64,000 bases of DNA from Curtobacterium flaccumfaciens (GCF_004361695.1 NZ_SNVW01000009.1:62001-126000), one strand, 5' to 3'. Counted from the stretch's first letter, positions 16,431 through 25,512 are shown. The notes: generated from the letters alone by a model not told the origin. Program-made: numbers and translations.

Positions 16431-17915
16431 GTGGAGTTCCCGGGGGAGGCGGACGGCGCGCGAGACGCGTCGACCTCTCCGGGGTCACCCCGGGGCACGC
16501 AGTACCAGCAGGACGACACGCCCCGAGCGGGACGGCGCGCTCCGCGCGCGACGCCGCACGGAGGCACCGACAGGTCCCTCGGGAACCCCACGCCCCTCGA
16601 CGTCGTCGCGGGTGCCCTCGCCGACGCGTTCCTGACGGCGGACCGGTGGGAGCCGGACGACCTGACGGCAGCCGGGTACGTCGTGGTCGGGGTCGAGCGG
16701 GCCTACGTCGGGCTCGCCGTCGCCGCCGCGCTCGACGCGTACCCGCGCCCGCCGGTCGACGCCCCGCGACAGCTCGCCGCCGTGCTCGCGTCCGCGCCGC
16801 GCCTGGTGGCACTGCACCGTGCCCGTCAGGACCGTCGACCGGTGCGGGTCCTCGTCCGCCGGGCCACGGCGGTGCGCGCACGACCGGAGACCGAAAGCCG
16901 GCTCCTCGTCGACACCCTGCCCGAACTGGCCCGCGCGCTCGACCTCACCGTCGGTCGGCTGCTGTGGCTCGCCGACACCCGCTCGTGGAACCGCCGCCCC
17001 GGCCCGTCGAGTCCGCTCCACCACCACCGGCACGAGTGGGTGCGCCGCCCCGGACGGACGCCGCGGCTGCTCGAGAAGCCGATGGAGATGCTCCGCCGGA
17101 CGCAGCGGACGATCCTCGACGAGCTCCTCGTGACCTTCCCGGTGCACGGCGCCGCGCACGGGTTCGTGGCCGGGCGGAGCGTCGTGTCGGGCGCGGCGGT
17201 GCACACCGGGCAACAGGTGGTCGTGTCCGCCGACCTCACGTCGTTCTTCGCGAGCGTCACCGCCCCGACGGTCTTCGGCGTCTTCCGGTCGGCCGGGTTC
17301 GCGGAGCCGCTCGCGCACGTGCTCACCGGCATCTGCACGCACCGGGTGCCACCCCACGTGCTCACCGCCATGCCCGACGGCGGGAGTCCGGAAGACCGTG
17401 CAGCACTGCGCCGGTCGCTCGCCGCCGCGCACCTGCCCCAGGGCGCCCCGACGTCCCCGGCGCTCGCGAACACGGCGCTCCGGCACCTCGACGCCCGGCT
17501 CGACGGGTGGGCCGGGGCCGTCGGCGCGGTGTACACGCGGTACGCCGACGACCTGACGTTCAGCGGCGGCGACCGGCTCGCGGGCCGTGCGGACGCCTTC
17601 CTGCGCGGTGTCGACCGGATCGTCACCGACCAGGGCTACCGGCTCAACCCGGCGAAGACCCGGGTGCGGCGGCGCGGAGTCCGGCAGTCGGTCACGGGCG
17701 TGGTCGTCAACGATCGCACGAGTCCGGGGCGGCGCGAGGTCGACCGGCTCCACGCGATCCTCCACAACGCCGCCGAGCAGGGCCCGGCATCGCAGAACCG
17801 CGCGGGACACCCCGAGTTCCGAGCGCACCTGCTCGGCCGGATCGGCTGGGTGGAGCAGGTGCACCCAGGTCGCGCTCGGCGGTTGCGGGAGGAGTTCGCG
17901 CGCATCACGTGGTGA
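16431..17915 (+). CDS. Retron-type reverse transcriptase with long N-terminal extension
   Basis: Encodes 494 residues. The RT core runs from about residue 165 to 480. Visible are VVVSADLTSFFASVT (motif with Asp268), LPQGAPTSPALAN (337-347), the catalytic YTRYADDLTFSG (Asp373/Asp374), GYRLNPAKTRV, and QSVTGVVVN, which matches the VTG motif of retron RTs. SGAAVH (253-258) sits where retron RTs carry NAxxH, with the Asn replaced. Residues 1-160 are an extension: a disordered charged start and a helical part of unknown role. No maturase or HNH domain follows. The gene stands alone, divergent from a histidine phosphatase, with no recognised msr-msd RNA or effector beside it. Confidence 0.9.
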   Translation: MEFPGEADGARDASTSPGSPRGTQYQQDDTPRAGRRAPRATPHGGTDRSLGNPTPLDVVAGALADAFLTADRWEPDDLTAAGYVVVGVERAYVGLAVAAALDAYPRPPVDAPRQLAAVLASAPRLVALHRARQDRRPVRVLVRRATAVRARPETESRLLVDTLPELARALDLTVGRLLWLADTRSWNRRPGPSSPLHHHRHEWVRRPGRTPRLLEKPMEMLRRTQRTILDELLVTFPVHGAAHGFVAGRSVVSGAAVHTGQQVVVSADLTSFFASVTAPTVFGVFRSAGFAEPLAHVLTGICTHRVPPHVLTAMPDGGSPEDRAALRRSLAAAHLPQGAPTSPALANTALRHLDARLDGWAGAVGAVYTRYADDLTFSGGDRLAGRADAFLRGVDRIVTDQGYRLNPAKTRVRRRGVRQSVTGVVVNDRTSPGRREVDRLHAILHNAAEQGPASQNRAGHPEFRAHLLGRIGWVEQVHPGRARRLREEFARITW

Positions 17916-18000
17916 GCGCTGCCACCCGGCGCGTGTGACGCCGCGTTGCGTCCCGTTGCCCGGCGTTGCGGCACCGCTGCGGTGGACCGCCGCGGGTGGC

Positions 18001-18006
18001 TAGCGT
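18001..18006 (+). promoter_or_regulatory. -10 hexamer before the monooxygenase cluster
   Basis: TAGCGT lies six bases before the ATG at 18013. Upstream, CGTGTGACGCC (17932-17942) is repeated in front of the second promoter of the same cluster (21378-21388), which suggests a shared regulator. Confidence 0.45.
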
Positions 18007-18012
18007 GCGGGC

Positions 18013-19314
18013 ATGTCCCCGAGCGAGATCCCGGCCGACGGCCGCTACGAGGAGCTCATCGCGCCGCTCCGGCCCGTCGTCGAACGGATCGCCGTCGACG
18101 CCCGGGAGCGCGAGCGCGACGAACGGCTCGCCACCGAGCAGCTCGGCTGGCTGGTCGACGCCGGCTTCGCGCGCTGGCGCACCCCGGTCGCGTGGGGCGG
18201 CGTCGGAGCGCGGCTGTCCGACGTCCTCCGCGCGATCGCCGAGCTCGCCGAGGTCGACCCGAACCTGGCGCACGTCTGGCGCAACCACTTCTCGTTCGTC
18301 GAGGACCGGGTGCACGCCCGGGGCAGCGCGTTCGACCACGAGATCGTCGGACGGCTGGGCCGCGGGGAGCTCGTCGGCGGCGGCTGGAGCGAGACGCCGA
18401 ACGCCACCGGGGCCGACATCACGACCACGATCGCGCGGGACCCGGCCGGCGGCTGGCGCGTCAGCGGACGGAAGTTCTACTCGACGGGGAGCGTCTACGC
18501 CCGGTGGATCACCGTGCTGGCGGTCGCGGACGACGGGGAACGGTTCGTCGCGCTCGTCGACGCCGAGGACCCGGCGGTCGTCGTGGGGGACGACTGGGAC
18601 GGCTTCGGACAGCGCGTCACGGGGAGCGGGAGCGTCACCTACGCCGACGTGCCGGTCCCCGACGAGCGCGTCCTGCCGTACGCCACCAGGTACCCGTACC
18701 AGGAGCAGTACTACCAGTCGGTGATGCACGCGATCCTCGTCGGCATCGGCCGTGCGGCGCTCCGCGAGGGCGTCGAGGCGCTCCGGGCCCGGGCACGCGG
18801 CCACCACAACGGCACGACGACCGACCCGACGCGGGACCCGGAGCTCCTCGGCGTGATCGGCACCGTCGCCGCGCGGGTGTACGCAGCCGACGCGGCCTTC
18901 GTGGGGAGCCTCGGCCCGCTCGACGAGGCGGTGGACCGGCACGCAGCCCTCCGTGCCGACGACGACGGCGACGGCGACGGCGACGGAGACGACGACGGCG
19001 ACGACGACGACGACGGCGGCCGCGACGCCATCGCGGACCCGGCGCGCCCTGCTGCCCTCCGTGCCGCCCTCGAGCGCAGCTGGACCGCCGTCGCACACGC
19101 GCAGACCATCGTCACCGACGCCGTGCTCGACGCCACCACGCTCGTGTTCGACGCCCTCGGCTCCTCCGGCACCTTCCGGTCCCTCGGGCTCGACCGGCAC
19201 TGGCGGAACGCCCGGACGCTCGCGTCCCACAACCCTCGCGTGCACAAGCGCCGGATCGTCGGTGACCTGCTCGTGAACGGCACCAGCCCGCTCGACCCGA
19301 GGAGCCCCCGGTGA
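18013..19314 (+). CDS. Acyl-CoA-dehydrogenase-fold (DszC/SfnB-like) flavin monooxygenase
   Basis: Encodes 433 residues of the acyl-CoA dehydrogenase superfamily, in the branch of reduced-flavin monooxygenases such as DszC. Supporting segments are ELAEVDPNLAHVWRNHFSFV, WSETPNATGADITTTIARDP, GGWRVSGRKFYSTGSVYARW (flavin and substrate region) and the C-terminal GSSGTFRSLGLDRHWRNART with ASHNPRVHKRRIVGD. These enzymes use FMNH2 and oxygen to oxidise sulfur or nitrogen compounds. An Asp/Gly run at about residues 315-337 is encoded by a GAC/GGC triplet tract and looks like a recent expansion. It starts a cluster with luciferase-like enzymes and a Dpp importer; the next gene overlaps by GTGA. Confidence 0.85.
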   Translation: MSPSEIPADGRYEELIAPLRPVVERIAVDARERERDERLATEQLGWLVDAGFARWRTPVAWGGVGARLSDVLRAIAELAEVDPNLAHVWRNHFSFVEDRVHARGSAFDHEIVGRLGRGELVGGGWSETPNATGADITTTIARDPAGGWRVSGRKFYSTGSVYARWITVLAVADDGERFVALVDAEDPAVVVGDDWDGFGQRVTGSGSVTYADVPVPDERVLPYATRYPYQEQYYQSVMHAILVGIGRAALREGVEALRARARGHHNGTTTDPTRDPELLGVIGTVAARVYAADAAFVGSLGPLDEAVDRHAALRADDDGDGDGDGDDDGDDDDDGGRDAIADPARPAALRAALERSWTAVAHAQTIVTDAVLDATTLVFDALGSSGTFRSLGLDRHWRNARTLASHNPRVHKRRIVGDLLVNGTSPLDPRSPR

Positions 19315-20075
19315 CCGGGACGATCGTGGCCGTGCCCGACGCCGAACTCGCCGGGGCGGTCGCGCGCCCGCGGGGCATCGCCGACCTCGCGGCCCGGATC
19401 GTGGCGTCCGGCGCCGACGTCGTCGCGCTCGGGACCGACCGGTTCGACCCCGACCGGGGCCGGGGTCACCGGCTCGACCCGACGACCGCCGCGCTCGCCC
19501 TCGGCCGGGCACTGCCGACGCACGGCCTCCTCGTCGCCGCCGCGCCGACGCGCGAGCACCCGTACAACGTCGCCCGCCGGGTGCTCTCCCTCGACCACGT
19601 CCTGGAGGCGCGGGTCGGGCTGGTCGTCGGAGCCCACGACCACGGGCTGCCCCCGTCCGACCACCGGCACGACCCGGCCGAGTTCGTCGCCGTCGTCCGC
19701 GGCCTCTGGCGGACCTGGCCGCTCGACAGCATCACCGGCGACCGCGAGACCGGCCGGTTCGCGGACACCGACCGGATCCGGCCGCTCGACCACGACGGCG
19801 GCCCCGGCGGGTACCGGGTACGCGGGCCGCTCACGACGCCGTCGAGTCGGCAGGGCGAACCCGTCCTCGCGGTCTGGCACGACGTGGTCCTGCCGGACGG
19901 AGCAGCCGCACCGGACCTGGTCCTCGGCGGCGACGCCCGCCCACTGGCACCGCTTCCCGACGCGAGCGACGTGACGGAGGCGAGCCGCGCCTCCAGTCCG
20001 ACGCCGTGGGGGACCGGCCGCCGGACGCTCCGCGACCTGCTCGGTCTGCCGGTCCCCGGCGTGGTGACGCCGTGA
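19311..20075 (+). CDS. Truncated luciferase-like (LLM) protein
   Basis: Encodes 254 residues, shorter than usual for luciferase-like flavin oxidoreductases (330-450). VLSLDHVLEARVGLVVGAHD and FVAVVRGLWRTWPLDSITGD correspond to the LD..S.GR and E...LW segments of the family, but the C-terminal half of the barrel is missing or replaced by ASSPTPWGTGRRTLRDLLG. Bases 19984-19999 match the right arm of palindromic family A, so the tail may have been altered by that element. GTG overlaps the previous stop and TGA overlaps the next start. It is probably a non-catalytic partner or a remnant. Confidence 0.7.
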   Translation: MTGTIVAVPDAELAGAVARPRGIADLAARIVASGADVVALGTDRFDPDRGRGHRLDPTTAALALGRALPTHGLLVAAAPTREHPYNVARRVLSLDHVLEARVGLVVGAHDHGLPPSDHRHDPAEFVAVVRGLWRTWPLDSITGDRETGRFADTDRIRPLDHDGGPGGYRVRGPLTTPSSRQGEPVLAVWHDVVLPDGAAAPDLVLGGDARPLAPLPDASDVTEASRASSPTPWGTGRRTLRDLLGLPVPGVVTP

Positions 20076-21334
20076 CGGACGCGGGCCTGGTCCTCGGGGT
20101 GAACCTGCAGGGATTCGGCCAGCGGCCGGCCGCCTGGCGGACACAGGACGTCGCGGCGACGGACCTGCTGACGGCGGAGTTCTGGGCGGACCTCGGACGG
20201 ACGGCCGAACGCGGGCTGCTCGACATGGTGTTCCTCGCCGACCACCCGTCCTTCAGCGACCCGAACGTCCGTGCGTACGGCCAGCTCGAACCGTTCGTCG
20301 CTCTCGGGGTGATCGCCGACGCGACGACGCACCTCGGGTTGGTCGGCACCGCGTCGACGACCTACAACGACCCGGTGGACCTGGCGGAACGGCTGCTGTC
20401 CCTCGACACGGTGTCCGGTGGGCGGCTCGCCTGGAACGCGGTCACGACGTACGACCCGTCGGTGTCGGCGAACTTCGGCGTCGCGACGAACCCGGACCGG
20501 CCGGAGCGCTACGCCCGCGCCGGCGAGGTGGTCGACCTCGTGCAGGCGCTCTGGCGCTCCGCCGCGACCGGGGTGCCGGTCGCGCAGCACGGCGAGTTCG
20601 TGCACCACGAGGGCACCATCACGGTGCCGCCGTCCGCGCAGGGCCATCCCGTGGTGTTCCAGGCGGGCGGATCGCCGCACGGCCGCGACCTGGCAGCCCG
20701 CGTCGCCGAGGGCGTCTTCGCCGTCGAGCTCACCCCGGAGCCGGCACGGGAGCACTACCGCGCGGTGAAGCGCGCGGCGGCGACGTACGGGCGGGACCCC
20801 GCCGACGTCGTGATCGTGCCCGGGCTGTCGCTCGTGCTCGGGAGCACCGAGGCCGAGGCCCGACGGCGGTTCGACGAGCTCGAGGCCCTCGCGCCGGACG
20901 GGTACGCGCTCCGGGCACTCGGGACGCACCTCGACGCCGACCTGACCGGGCTCGACCCGTCGGCACCGATCCCGGCGGCGATCCTCGACCGCGAGGTCGA
21001 CCCCGTCACCTACGGCCCCTCGCTCGGCTACCACGAGACCGTCGTGCGGTGGGTGCGGGCGAACAACACCTCGTTGCGGCAGGTCCTGCGGGGCTTCGGC
21101 GGCTACGGCGCCCGGATCGTCGTCGGGACACCCGAGCAGGCTGCGGACACGATCGAGGAGTGGTACCGGACGGGGGCCGCGGACGGCTTCACCCTGATGA
21201 TCGACGAGTTCCCGCGGGGGCTCGAGACGGTGGTCGACGAGCTCGTGCCGATCCTGCAGCGGCGCGGGGTGTTCCACCGCTCGTACGAGGACGTCACGCT
21301 CCGGGGGCGGTTCGCGGCGCGTCGGCGGGGCTGA
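20072..21334 (+). CDS. NtaA/SnaA/DszA-family FMNH2-dependent monooxygenase
   Basis: Encodes 420 residues, full length for the family. LLDMVFLADHPSFSDPNVRA, LVGTASTTYNDPVDLAERLL, RLAWNAVTTYDPSVSANFG and HPVVFQAGGSPHGRDLAARV are the standard flavin-barrel motifs, and ADTIEEWYRTGAADGFTLM with the final DELVPILQRRGVFH is the typical C-terminus. Enzymes of this type use FMNH2 from a separate reductase to cleave C-S or C-N bonds. The GTG overlaps the stop of the truncated luciferase-like gene. About 150 bases with an inverted repeat follow before the next gene. Confidence 0.9.
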   Translation: MTDAGLVLGVNLQGFGQRPAAWRTQDVAATDLLTAEFWADLGRTAERGLLDMVFLADHPSFSDPNVRAYGQLEPFVALGVIADATTHLGLVGTASTTYNDPVDLAERLLSLDTVSGGRLAWNAVTTYDPSVSANFGVATNPDRPERYARAGEVVDLVQALWRSAATGVPVAQHGEFVHHEGTITVPPSAQGHPVVFQAGGSPHGRDLAARVAEGVFAVELTPEPAREHYRAVKRAAATYGRDPADVVIVPGLSLVLGSTEAEARRRFDELEALAPDGYALRALGTHLDADLTGLDPSAPIPAAILDREVDPVTYGPSLGYHETVVRWVRANNTSLRQVLRGFGGYGARIVVGTPEQAADTIEEWYRTGAADGFTLMIDEFPRGLETVVDELVPILQRRGVFHRSYEDVTLRGRFAARRRG

Positions 21335-21374
21335 CCTCGCACCGTGCGAGGGCGCGCCCACCCCGGCGCCGTGA

Positions 21375-21415
21375 CGTCGTGTGACGCCCGCACCCCACCC
21401 CCGCGTCACACGACG
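21375..21415. promoter_or_regulatory. Inverted repeat between subclusters
   Basis: CGTCGTGTGACGC (21375-21387) and GCGTCACACGACG (21403-21415) are perfect inverted repeats with a 15-base loop. The site is 41 bases after one gene and 66 before the next, so it could be a terminator or an operator. It contains CGTGTGACGCC, which also lies upstream of the first gene of the cluster. Confidence 0.55.
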
Positions 21416-21480
21416 CAACCGCGGTTCACGCTCGGCAACACACGTCGCCAGGGGCTCCGTCCGGTCATAGCGTCGCCGTC

Positions 21481-21900
21481 ATGACCGACTACCTCGACCG
21501 CGAGCAGGACAAGACCTTCACGAAGGTCTACAAGCAGCAGACCCCGGACATCCTCAAGGCGTTCGTCGACTTCGACGCGTCGGTGTTCCAGGCCGAGGGT
21601 CGCGCGATCCCGCTGAAGTACCGGGAGCTCATCGCCCTCGCGGTCGGCATCACCACGCAGTGCGTGTACTGCATCGACGCCCACAGCCAGCGCGCGGTGC
21701 AGGCCGGTGCGGACGAGGCCGAACTCGCCGAGGCCGCGTGGGTCGCCACCGCCATCCGCGCCGGAGGCGGCTTCGCCCACGGCCGCCTCGGCTTCAAGTT
21801 CGGCGCCGAAGCGACGGCCCCCGCCGGTGCCCCCACCGGCGCCACGACCGCCCCCACGCACGCCGAAGCGACGGCCGCCGCCGCCACGCACACCCACTGA
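21481..21900 (+). CDS. Carboxymuconolactone decarboxylase / AhpD-like protein
   Basis: Encodes 139 residues. The core ALAVGITTQCVYCIDAHSQR has the CxxC (Cys61, Cys64) and following His of AhpD-like peroxidase proteins, and ELAEAAWVATAIRAGGGFAH completes the helical domain. A Thr/Ala/Pro-rich tail (about residues 112-139) is outside the domain. The ATG follows TAGCGT by seven bases. In this cluster it could deal with peroxide or sulfite side products of flavin monooxygenases, or reduce a disulfide; this is inference. Confidence 0.87.
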   Translation: MTDYLDREQDKTFTKVYKQQTPDILKAFVDFDASVFQAEGRAIPLKYRELIALAVGITTQCVYCIDAHSQRAVQAGADEAELAEAAWVATAIRAGGGFAHGRLGFKFGAEATAPAGAPTGATTAPTHAEATAAAATHTH

Positions 21901-21926
21901 CCCCCACCCCGACGGAAGCGCACCCC

Positions 21927-23120
21927 ATGCCCGACCGCACCACCCTCGTCACCGCCCTGCAGGGCGCCGGCTGGCACCCCGCCGCCTGGCGCACCGCCGG
22001 TCCCGACGCCCACCGCCTCGCGAGCCTCCGGCACTGGCGCGACGTCGTCGTCGAGCAGGACCGCCTCGGCATCGACGCCGTCACCCTCGAGGACTCCTTC
22101 ACCGCCGGCCCGGCCGACGCCGCCGGCGACCTCGACACCCGGACCGTCGTCGGCCGGCTCGACGCCCTCCTCGTCGCGAACGCGGTCGCCCCGGCGACCC
22201 GCTCGCTCGGTCTGGTGCCGACCGTCTCGGTGACGCACACCGAGCCCTTCCACGTCGCCACGGGCCTCCAGACCCTCGACCACGTCTCGCTGGGGCGAGC
22301 CGGGTGGCGGATCCAGGTGAGTCCGACGACCCGCGAGGCCGCGCTGTTCGGCCGCCGCCCCGGCGGCGACGACGCGGGCGCCCTGTTCGCCGAAGCACGC
22401 GAGGTCGTCGAGGTCGTCGCACGACTCTGGGACAGCTGGGACGACGACGCGATCATCCGCGACGTCACGACGGGCCGCTTCATCGACCGCGACCGCATCC
22501 ACGGCGCGGCGTTCGAGGGCGCCTCCTTCTCGGTGCACGGCGCGTCGATCGTGCCGCGGTCGCCGCAGGGGCGCCCGCCGGTCTTCGCGCTCGCGCACCG
22601 TGCGGACGCCGCCGCGTTCGCCGTCGACGCCGCGGACGTCGCGCTGGTCACGCCCGGGTTCGACGGCCTGGAGGCGCGGGACGCGTTGGCACTCGTCCGT
22701 GACGCCGAGCAGACGGCCGGCTCCGACGTCCGCCGTCCGGTGCTCGCGGACCTCGCGGTCCTCATCGGGTCGTCCGCGGCTGCCGCCGCGGACGAGCTCG
22801 CGGCGCTCGACGCCGCGGCCGGTGCGCCGTACGCGCTCGGCTCCGGCTCGGACACGACCGTCCTCGCCACCACGGTCGCCGACCTGGTCGACCGGATCGG
22901 CGCGCTCCGTGAGCTCGGTTTCGCGGGCGTCCGCCTCCGTCCGCTGCGGATCCCGATCGACTCGACCGCGATCGCCCGGCAGCTCGTCCCCGCCCTCGTC
23001 ACCGCCGGCCTCCGTGCCGACGTGGCGTCCCGTCCCACCGCCGACCTGCGCACGCGGCTCGGCATCGCACCGGCGGTCAGCCGGTACGCCCGTCCGTCTT
23101 CCCTGGGGGTCTCAGCATGA
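21927..23120 (+). CDS. Luciferase-like (LLM class) flavin-dependent oxidoreductase
   Basis: Encodes 397 residues. The barrel motifs are LGIDAVTLEDSF, SLGLVPTVSVTHTEPFHVAT, TLDHVSLGRAGWRIQVSP, VEVVARLWDSWDDDAI and RSPQGRPPVFALAHRADAAA. The C-terminal third is more Ala-rich and divergent than in the two NtaA-type neighbours. A GGAAG ribosome site precedes the ATG by about 8 bases. Its stop overlaps the next start (ATGA). It probably shares a flavin reductase, not encoded here, with the other monooxygenases. Confidence 0.87.
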   Translation: MPDRTTLVTALQGAGWHPAAWRTAGPDAHRLASLRHWRDVVVEQDRLGIDAVTLEDSFTAGPADAAGDLDTRTVVGRLDALLVANAVAPATRSLGLVPTVSVTHTEPFHVATGLQTLDHVSLGRAGWRIQVSPTTREAALFGRRPGGDDAGALFAEAREVVEVVARLWDSWDDDAIIRDVTTGRFIDRDRIHGAAFEGASFSVHGASIVPRSPQGRPPVFALAHRADAAAFAVDAADVALVTPGFDGLEARDALALVRDAEQTAGSDVRRPVLADLAVLIGSSAAAAADELAALDAAAGAPYALGSGSDTTVLATTVADLVDRIGALRELGFAGVRLRPLRIPIDSTAIARQLVPALVTAGLRADVASRPTADLRTRLGIAPAVSRYARPSSLGVSA

Positions 23121-24487
23121 ACGCCAAGCGTCAGGTCCACCTCGCCGCTCACTTCCCGGGCGTCAACAACACCACGATCTGGAGCGATGACCGGGCCGAG
23201 AGCCAGATCGCGTTCTCGTCGTTCGAGCACTTCGCCCGCAACGCCGAGCGCGGGTTCTTCGACTACCTGTTCCTCGCCGAGGGGCTGCGGCTCCGCGAGC
23301 AGAAGGGCCGCATCCACGACCTCGACGTCGTCGGGCGTCCGAACACGCTCGCGATCCTCGCCGCTCTCGCCGGCGTCACCGAGCACATCGGCCTGGTCGG
23401 CACGCTGCAGACCACGTTCAACGAGCCGGTGGAGCTGGCGAAGCAGCTCGCCACCCTCGACCACCTCACCGACGGCCGGGCCGGGTGGAACGTGGTGACG
23501 AGCTCGGACGCGTTCCACGGCGCGAACTTCCGCCGCGGCGCGTTCCTCGACCACGCCGACCGCTACACGCGCGCCGCCGAGTTCGTCGAGCTGTCGCGTG
23601 CGCTGTGGGACTCGTGGGAGCCGGACGCGGTCGTGGCCGACCGTGGCGCGGGCGTCTTCGCCGACCGGTCCCGGATCCACGACGTCGACCACCACGGTCC
23701 GCAGTTCGACGTCACCGGCACGTTCCCGGTGCCGCGGAGCCCGCAGGGGCACCCCGTCGTGGTGCAGGCCGGCGACTCCGACGAGGGCCGTGACCTCGCT
23801 GCCCGGCACGCCGAGGTGGTCTTCTCGCTGCACACCGAGTTCGTCGACGCGCAGGCGTACTACGCGGACATCACCGACCGTCTCGAGCGGGTGGGGCGCT
23901 CGAAGGACGAGCTCCACGTGCTGCCCGGCGCGACGTTCGTGATCGGGTCGACGCCGGCGGACGCCGAGGAACGGTCGCGAGCGATCCGGCGTGCCCAGGT
24001 CAGCCCGGCGACGGCGATCGCCTTCCTCGAGCAGGTCTGGAACCGCGACCTGTCGTCGTACGACGTCGACGGCCCGCTGCCCGACGTGGAGCCCGACCTC
24101 GACGGCGCCGCGATCACCCGTGGCCGAGCCCGCCACGTGCGGGACGTCCCCGCGCTCGTCCGCGGCTGGCGCGACCGCGCCGAAGCGGAGCGCCTGTCGA
24201 TCCGCGACCTCGTCATCGAGGTGTCGACCAGGGGCGGGTTCGTCGGCACGCCGTCGCACATCGCCGCCGAGATCGACCGGTACGTGCAGGAGCGCGCGAC
24301 GGACGGCTTCGTGGTGGTCCCGCACACGAACCCGTACGGACTCGACGAGTTCGTCGACACGGTCGTCCCGCTGCTGCAGGAGCGCGGCGTGTACCGGGAG
24401 TCCTACGACGAGGGCGCAACGCTCCGCGAGACCCTCGGTCTGCCGGGGACGATCCGCTCGGCCCGCGGAGCGGGGGTGCTCGCGTGA
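23117..24487 (+). CDS. NtaA/SnaA/DszA-family FMNH2-dependent monooxygenase
   Basis: Encodes 456 residues with a full set of family motifs: VHLAAHFPGVNNTTIWSD, ERGFFDYLFLAEGLRLREQK, LVGTLQTTFNEPVELAKQLA, GRAGWNVVTSSDAFHGANF and PQGHPVVVQAGDSDEGRDLA. GGFVGTPSHIAAEIDRYVQE and DTVVPLLQERGVYRESY close the barrel. It is the most DszA/NtaA-like member in the cluster. It overlaps both neighbours by four bases, so it is within a tightly coupled operon. Confidence 0.92.
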   Translation: MNAKRQVHLAAHFPGVNNTTIWSDDRAESQIAFSSFEHFARNAERGFFDYLFLAEGLRLREQKGRIHDLDVVGRPNTLAILAALAGVTEHIGLVGTLQTTFNEPVELAKQLATLDHLTDGRAGWNVVTSSDAFHGANFRRGAFLDHADRYTRAAEFVELSRALWDSWEPDAVVADRGAGVFADRSRIHDVDHHGPQFDVTGTFPVPRSPQGHPVVVQAGDSDEGRDLAARHAEVVFSLHTEFVDAQAYYADITDRLERVGRSKDELHVLPGATFVIGSTPADAEERSRAIRRAQVSPATAIAFLEQVWNRDLSSYDVDGPLPDVEPDLDGAAITRGRARHVRDVPALVRGWRDRAEAERLSIRDLVIEVSTRGGFVGTPSHIAAEIDRYVQERATDGFVVVPHTNPYGLDEFVDTVVPLLQERGVYRESYDEGATLRETLGLPGTIRSARGAGVLA

Positions 24488-25512
24488 CGGTCCGCAGCCT
24501 CGCGATCCTCGTGCCGGGCAACTTCGAGGACGACGCCCCCGTGGACGGTCTCGACGCCACGCTCGGCCTCTTCGAGACAGCCGAGCGCCTCGGCGTCGAC
24601 GGCGCCTGGGTCCGGCACCGGCACCTCGAGCACGGCATCGGCTCGGCCGCGGTGTTCCTCGCCGCCGCGTCGCAGCGGACCACCCGCATCGAGCTCGGTG
24701 TCGCCGTCGTCCCGATCGGGTGGGAGAGCCCGTTCCGGCTGGCGGAGGACTTCTCGCTCGCCGACGTCCTGTCGCACGGACGCGTCCAGGTCGGGCTGTC
24801 GACCAGCTCGCCGCACGAGGACGTCCTCGGCGACCTGGTGTTCGACGGCGACTGGCGCTCCTTCGACCGCGGGTACGGCCGGGTGACCCGCTTCGTCGAC
24901 AACCTGCGCGGGACGTACCTCGGCGACGAGGACACCGTCATCCAGAGCCCCGGCGCCGTCCAGCGTCCCCGGCTGCAGCCGTACGCCCCCGGGCTCGTCG
25001 ACCGGGTCTGGTACGGCGGCGGGTCGCTCCGCTCGGCGGCCTTCGCGGGCAGCGCCGGGCTGAACCTGCTCATCGGCAACCTCACGTCCGGCGAGGGCAC
25101 CGACGACTACGGCACCGCGCAGCGGAACCAGCTCGCCGCGTACCGTGCGGCGCTGCCCGTCGGCCGCGCGCCCCGGGTCGCCTGGGGGCGCTGCGTGGTG
25201 CCGACGGACTCCGCCGACCGGGTCTCGCGCGAGCGCTACCGGGCCTGGTACGAGTCGCGGCTCGCCCGGCAGGCCGGGCCGCAGGGCCCGCGGCGCACGC
25301 TGTTCTCCGCCGACCTGGTCGGGCCGGCCGAGCAGATCGTCGAGCAACTCGTGCACGACGCCACACTCGCCGAGGTCGACGAGTTCCGGGTCGAGCTGCC
25401 CTACGAGTTCGCCGGTGACGAGTACGAGCAGATCGTCGCGGACGTGGTCGCGAAGGTGGCGCCCGAGCTCGGCTGGAGCGCGCACCGGCAGCCGGAGGTG
25501 ATCGCCGCGTGA
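24484..25512 (+). CDS. Luciferase-like (LLM class) flavin-dependent oxidoreductase
   Basis: Encodes 342 residues. Motifs include LGVDGAWVRHRHLEHGIGSA, TTRIELGVAVVPIGWESPFR, ADVLSHGRVQVGLSTSSPHE, RVWYGGGSLRSAAFAGSAGL and LVGPAEQIVEQLVHDATLAE. The size is that of single-component-like LLM enzymes. GTG overlaps the upstream stop, and the ABC permease start overlaps its own stop, tying the enzymes to the importer in one transcript. Confidence 0.88.
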   Translation: MTVRSLAILVPGNFEDDAPVDGLDATLGLFETAERLGVDGAWVRHRHLEHGIGSAAVFLAAASQRTTRIELGVAVVPIGWESPFRLAEDFSLADVLSHGRVQVGLSTSSPHEDVLGDLVFDGDWRSFDRGYGRVTRFVDNLRGTYLGDEDTVIQSPGAVQRPRLQPYAPGLVDRVWYGGGSLRSAAFAGSAGLNLLIGNLTSGEGTDDYGTAQRNQLAAYRAALPVGRAPRVAWGRCVVPTDSADRVSRERYRAWYESRLARQAGPQGPRRTLFSADLVGPAEQIVEQLVHDATLAEVDEFRVELPYEFAGDEYEQIVADVVAKVAPELGWSAHRQPEVIAA

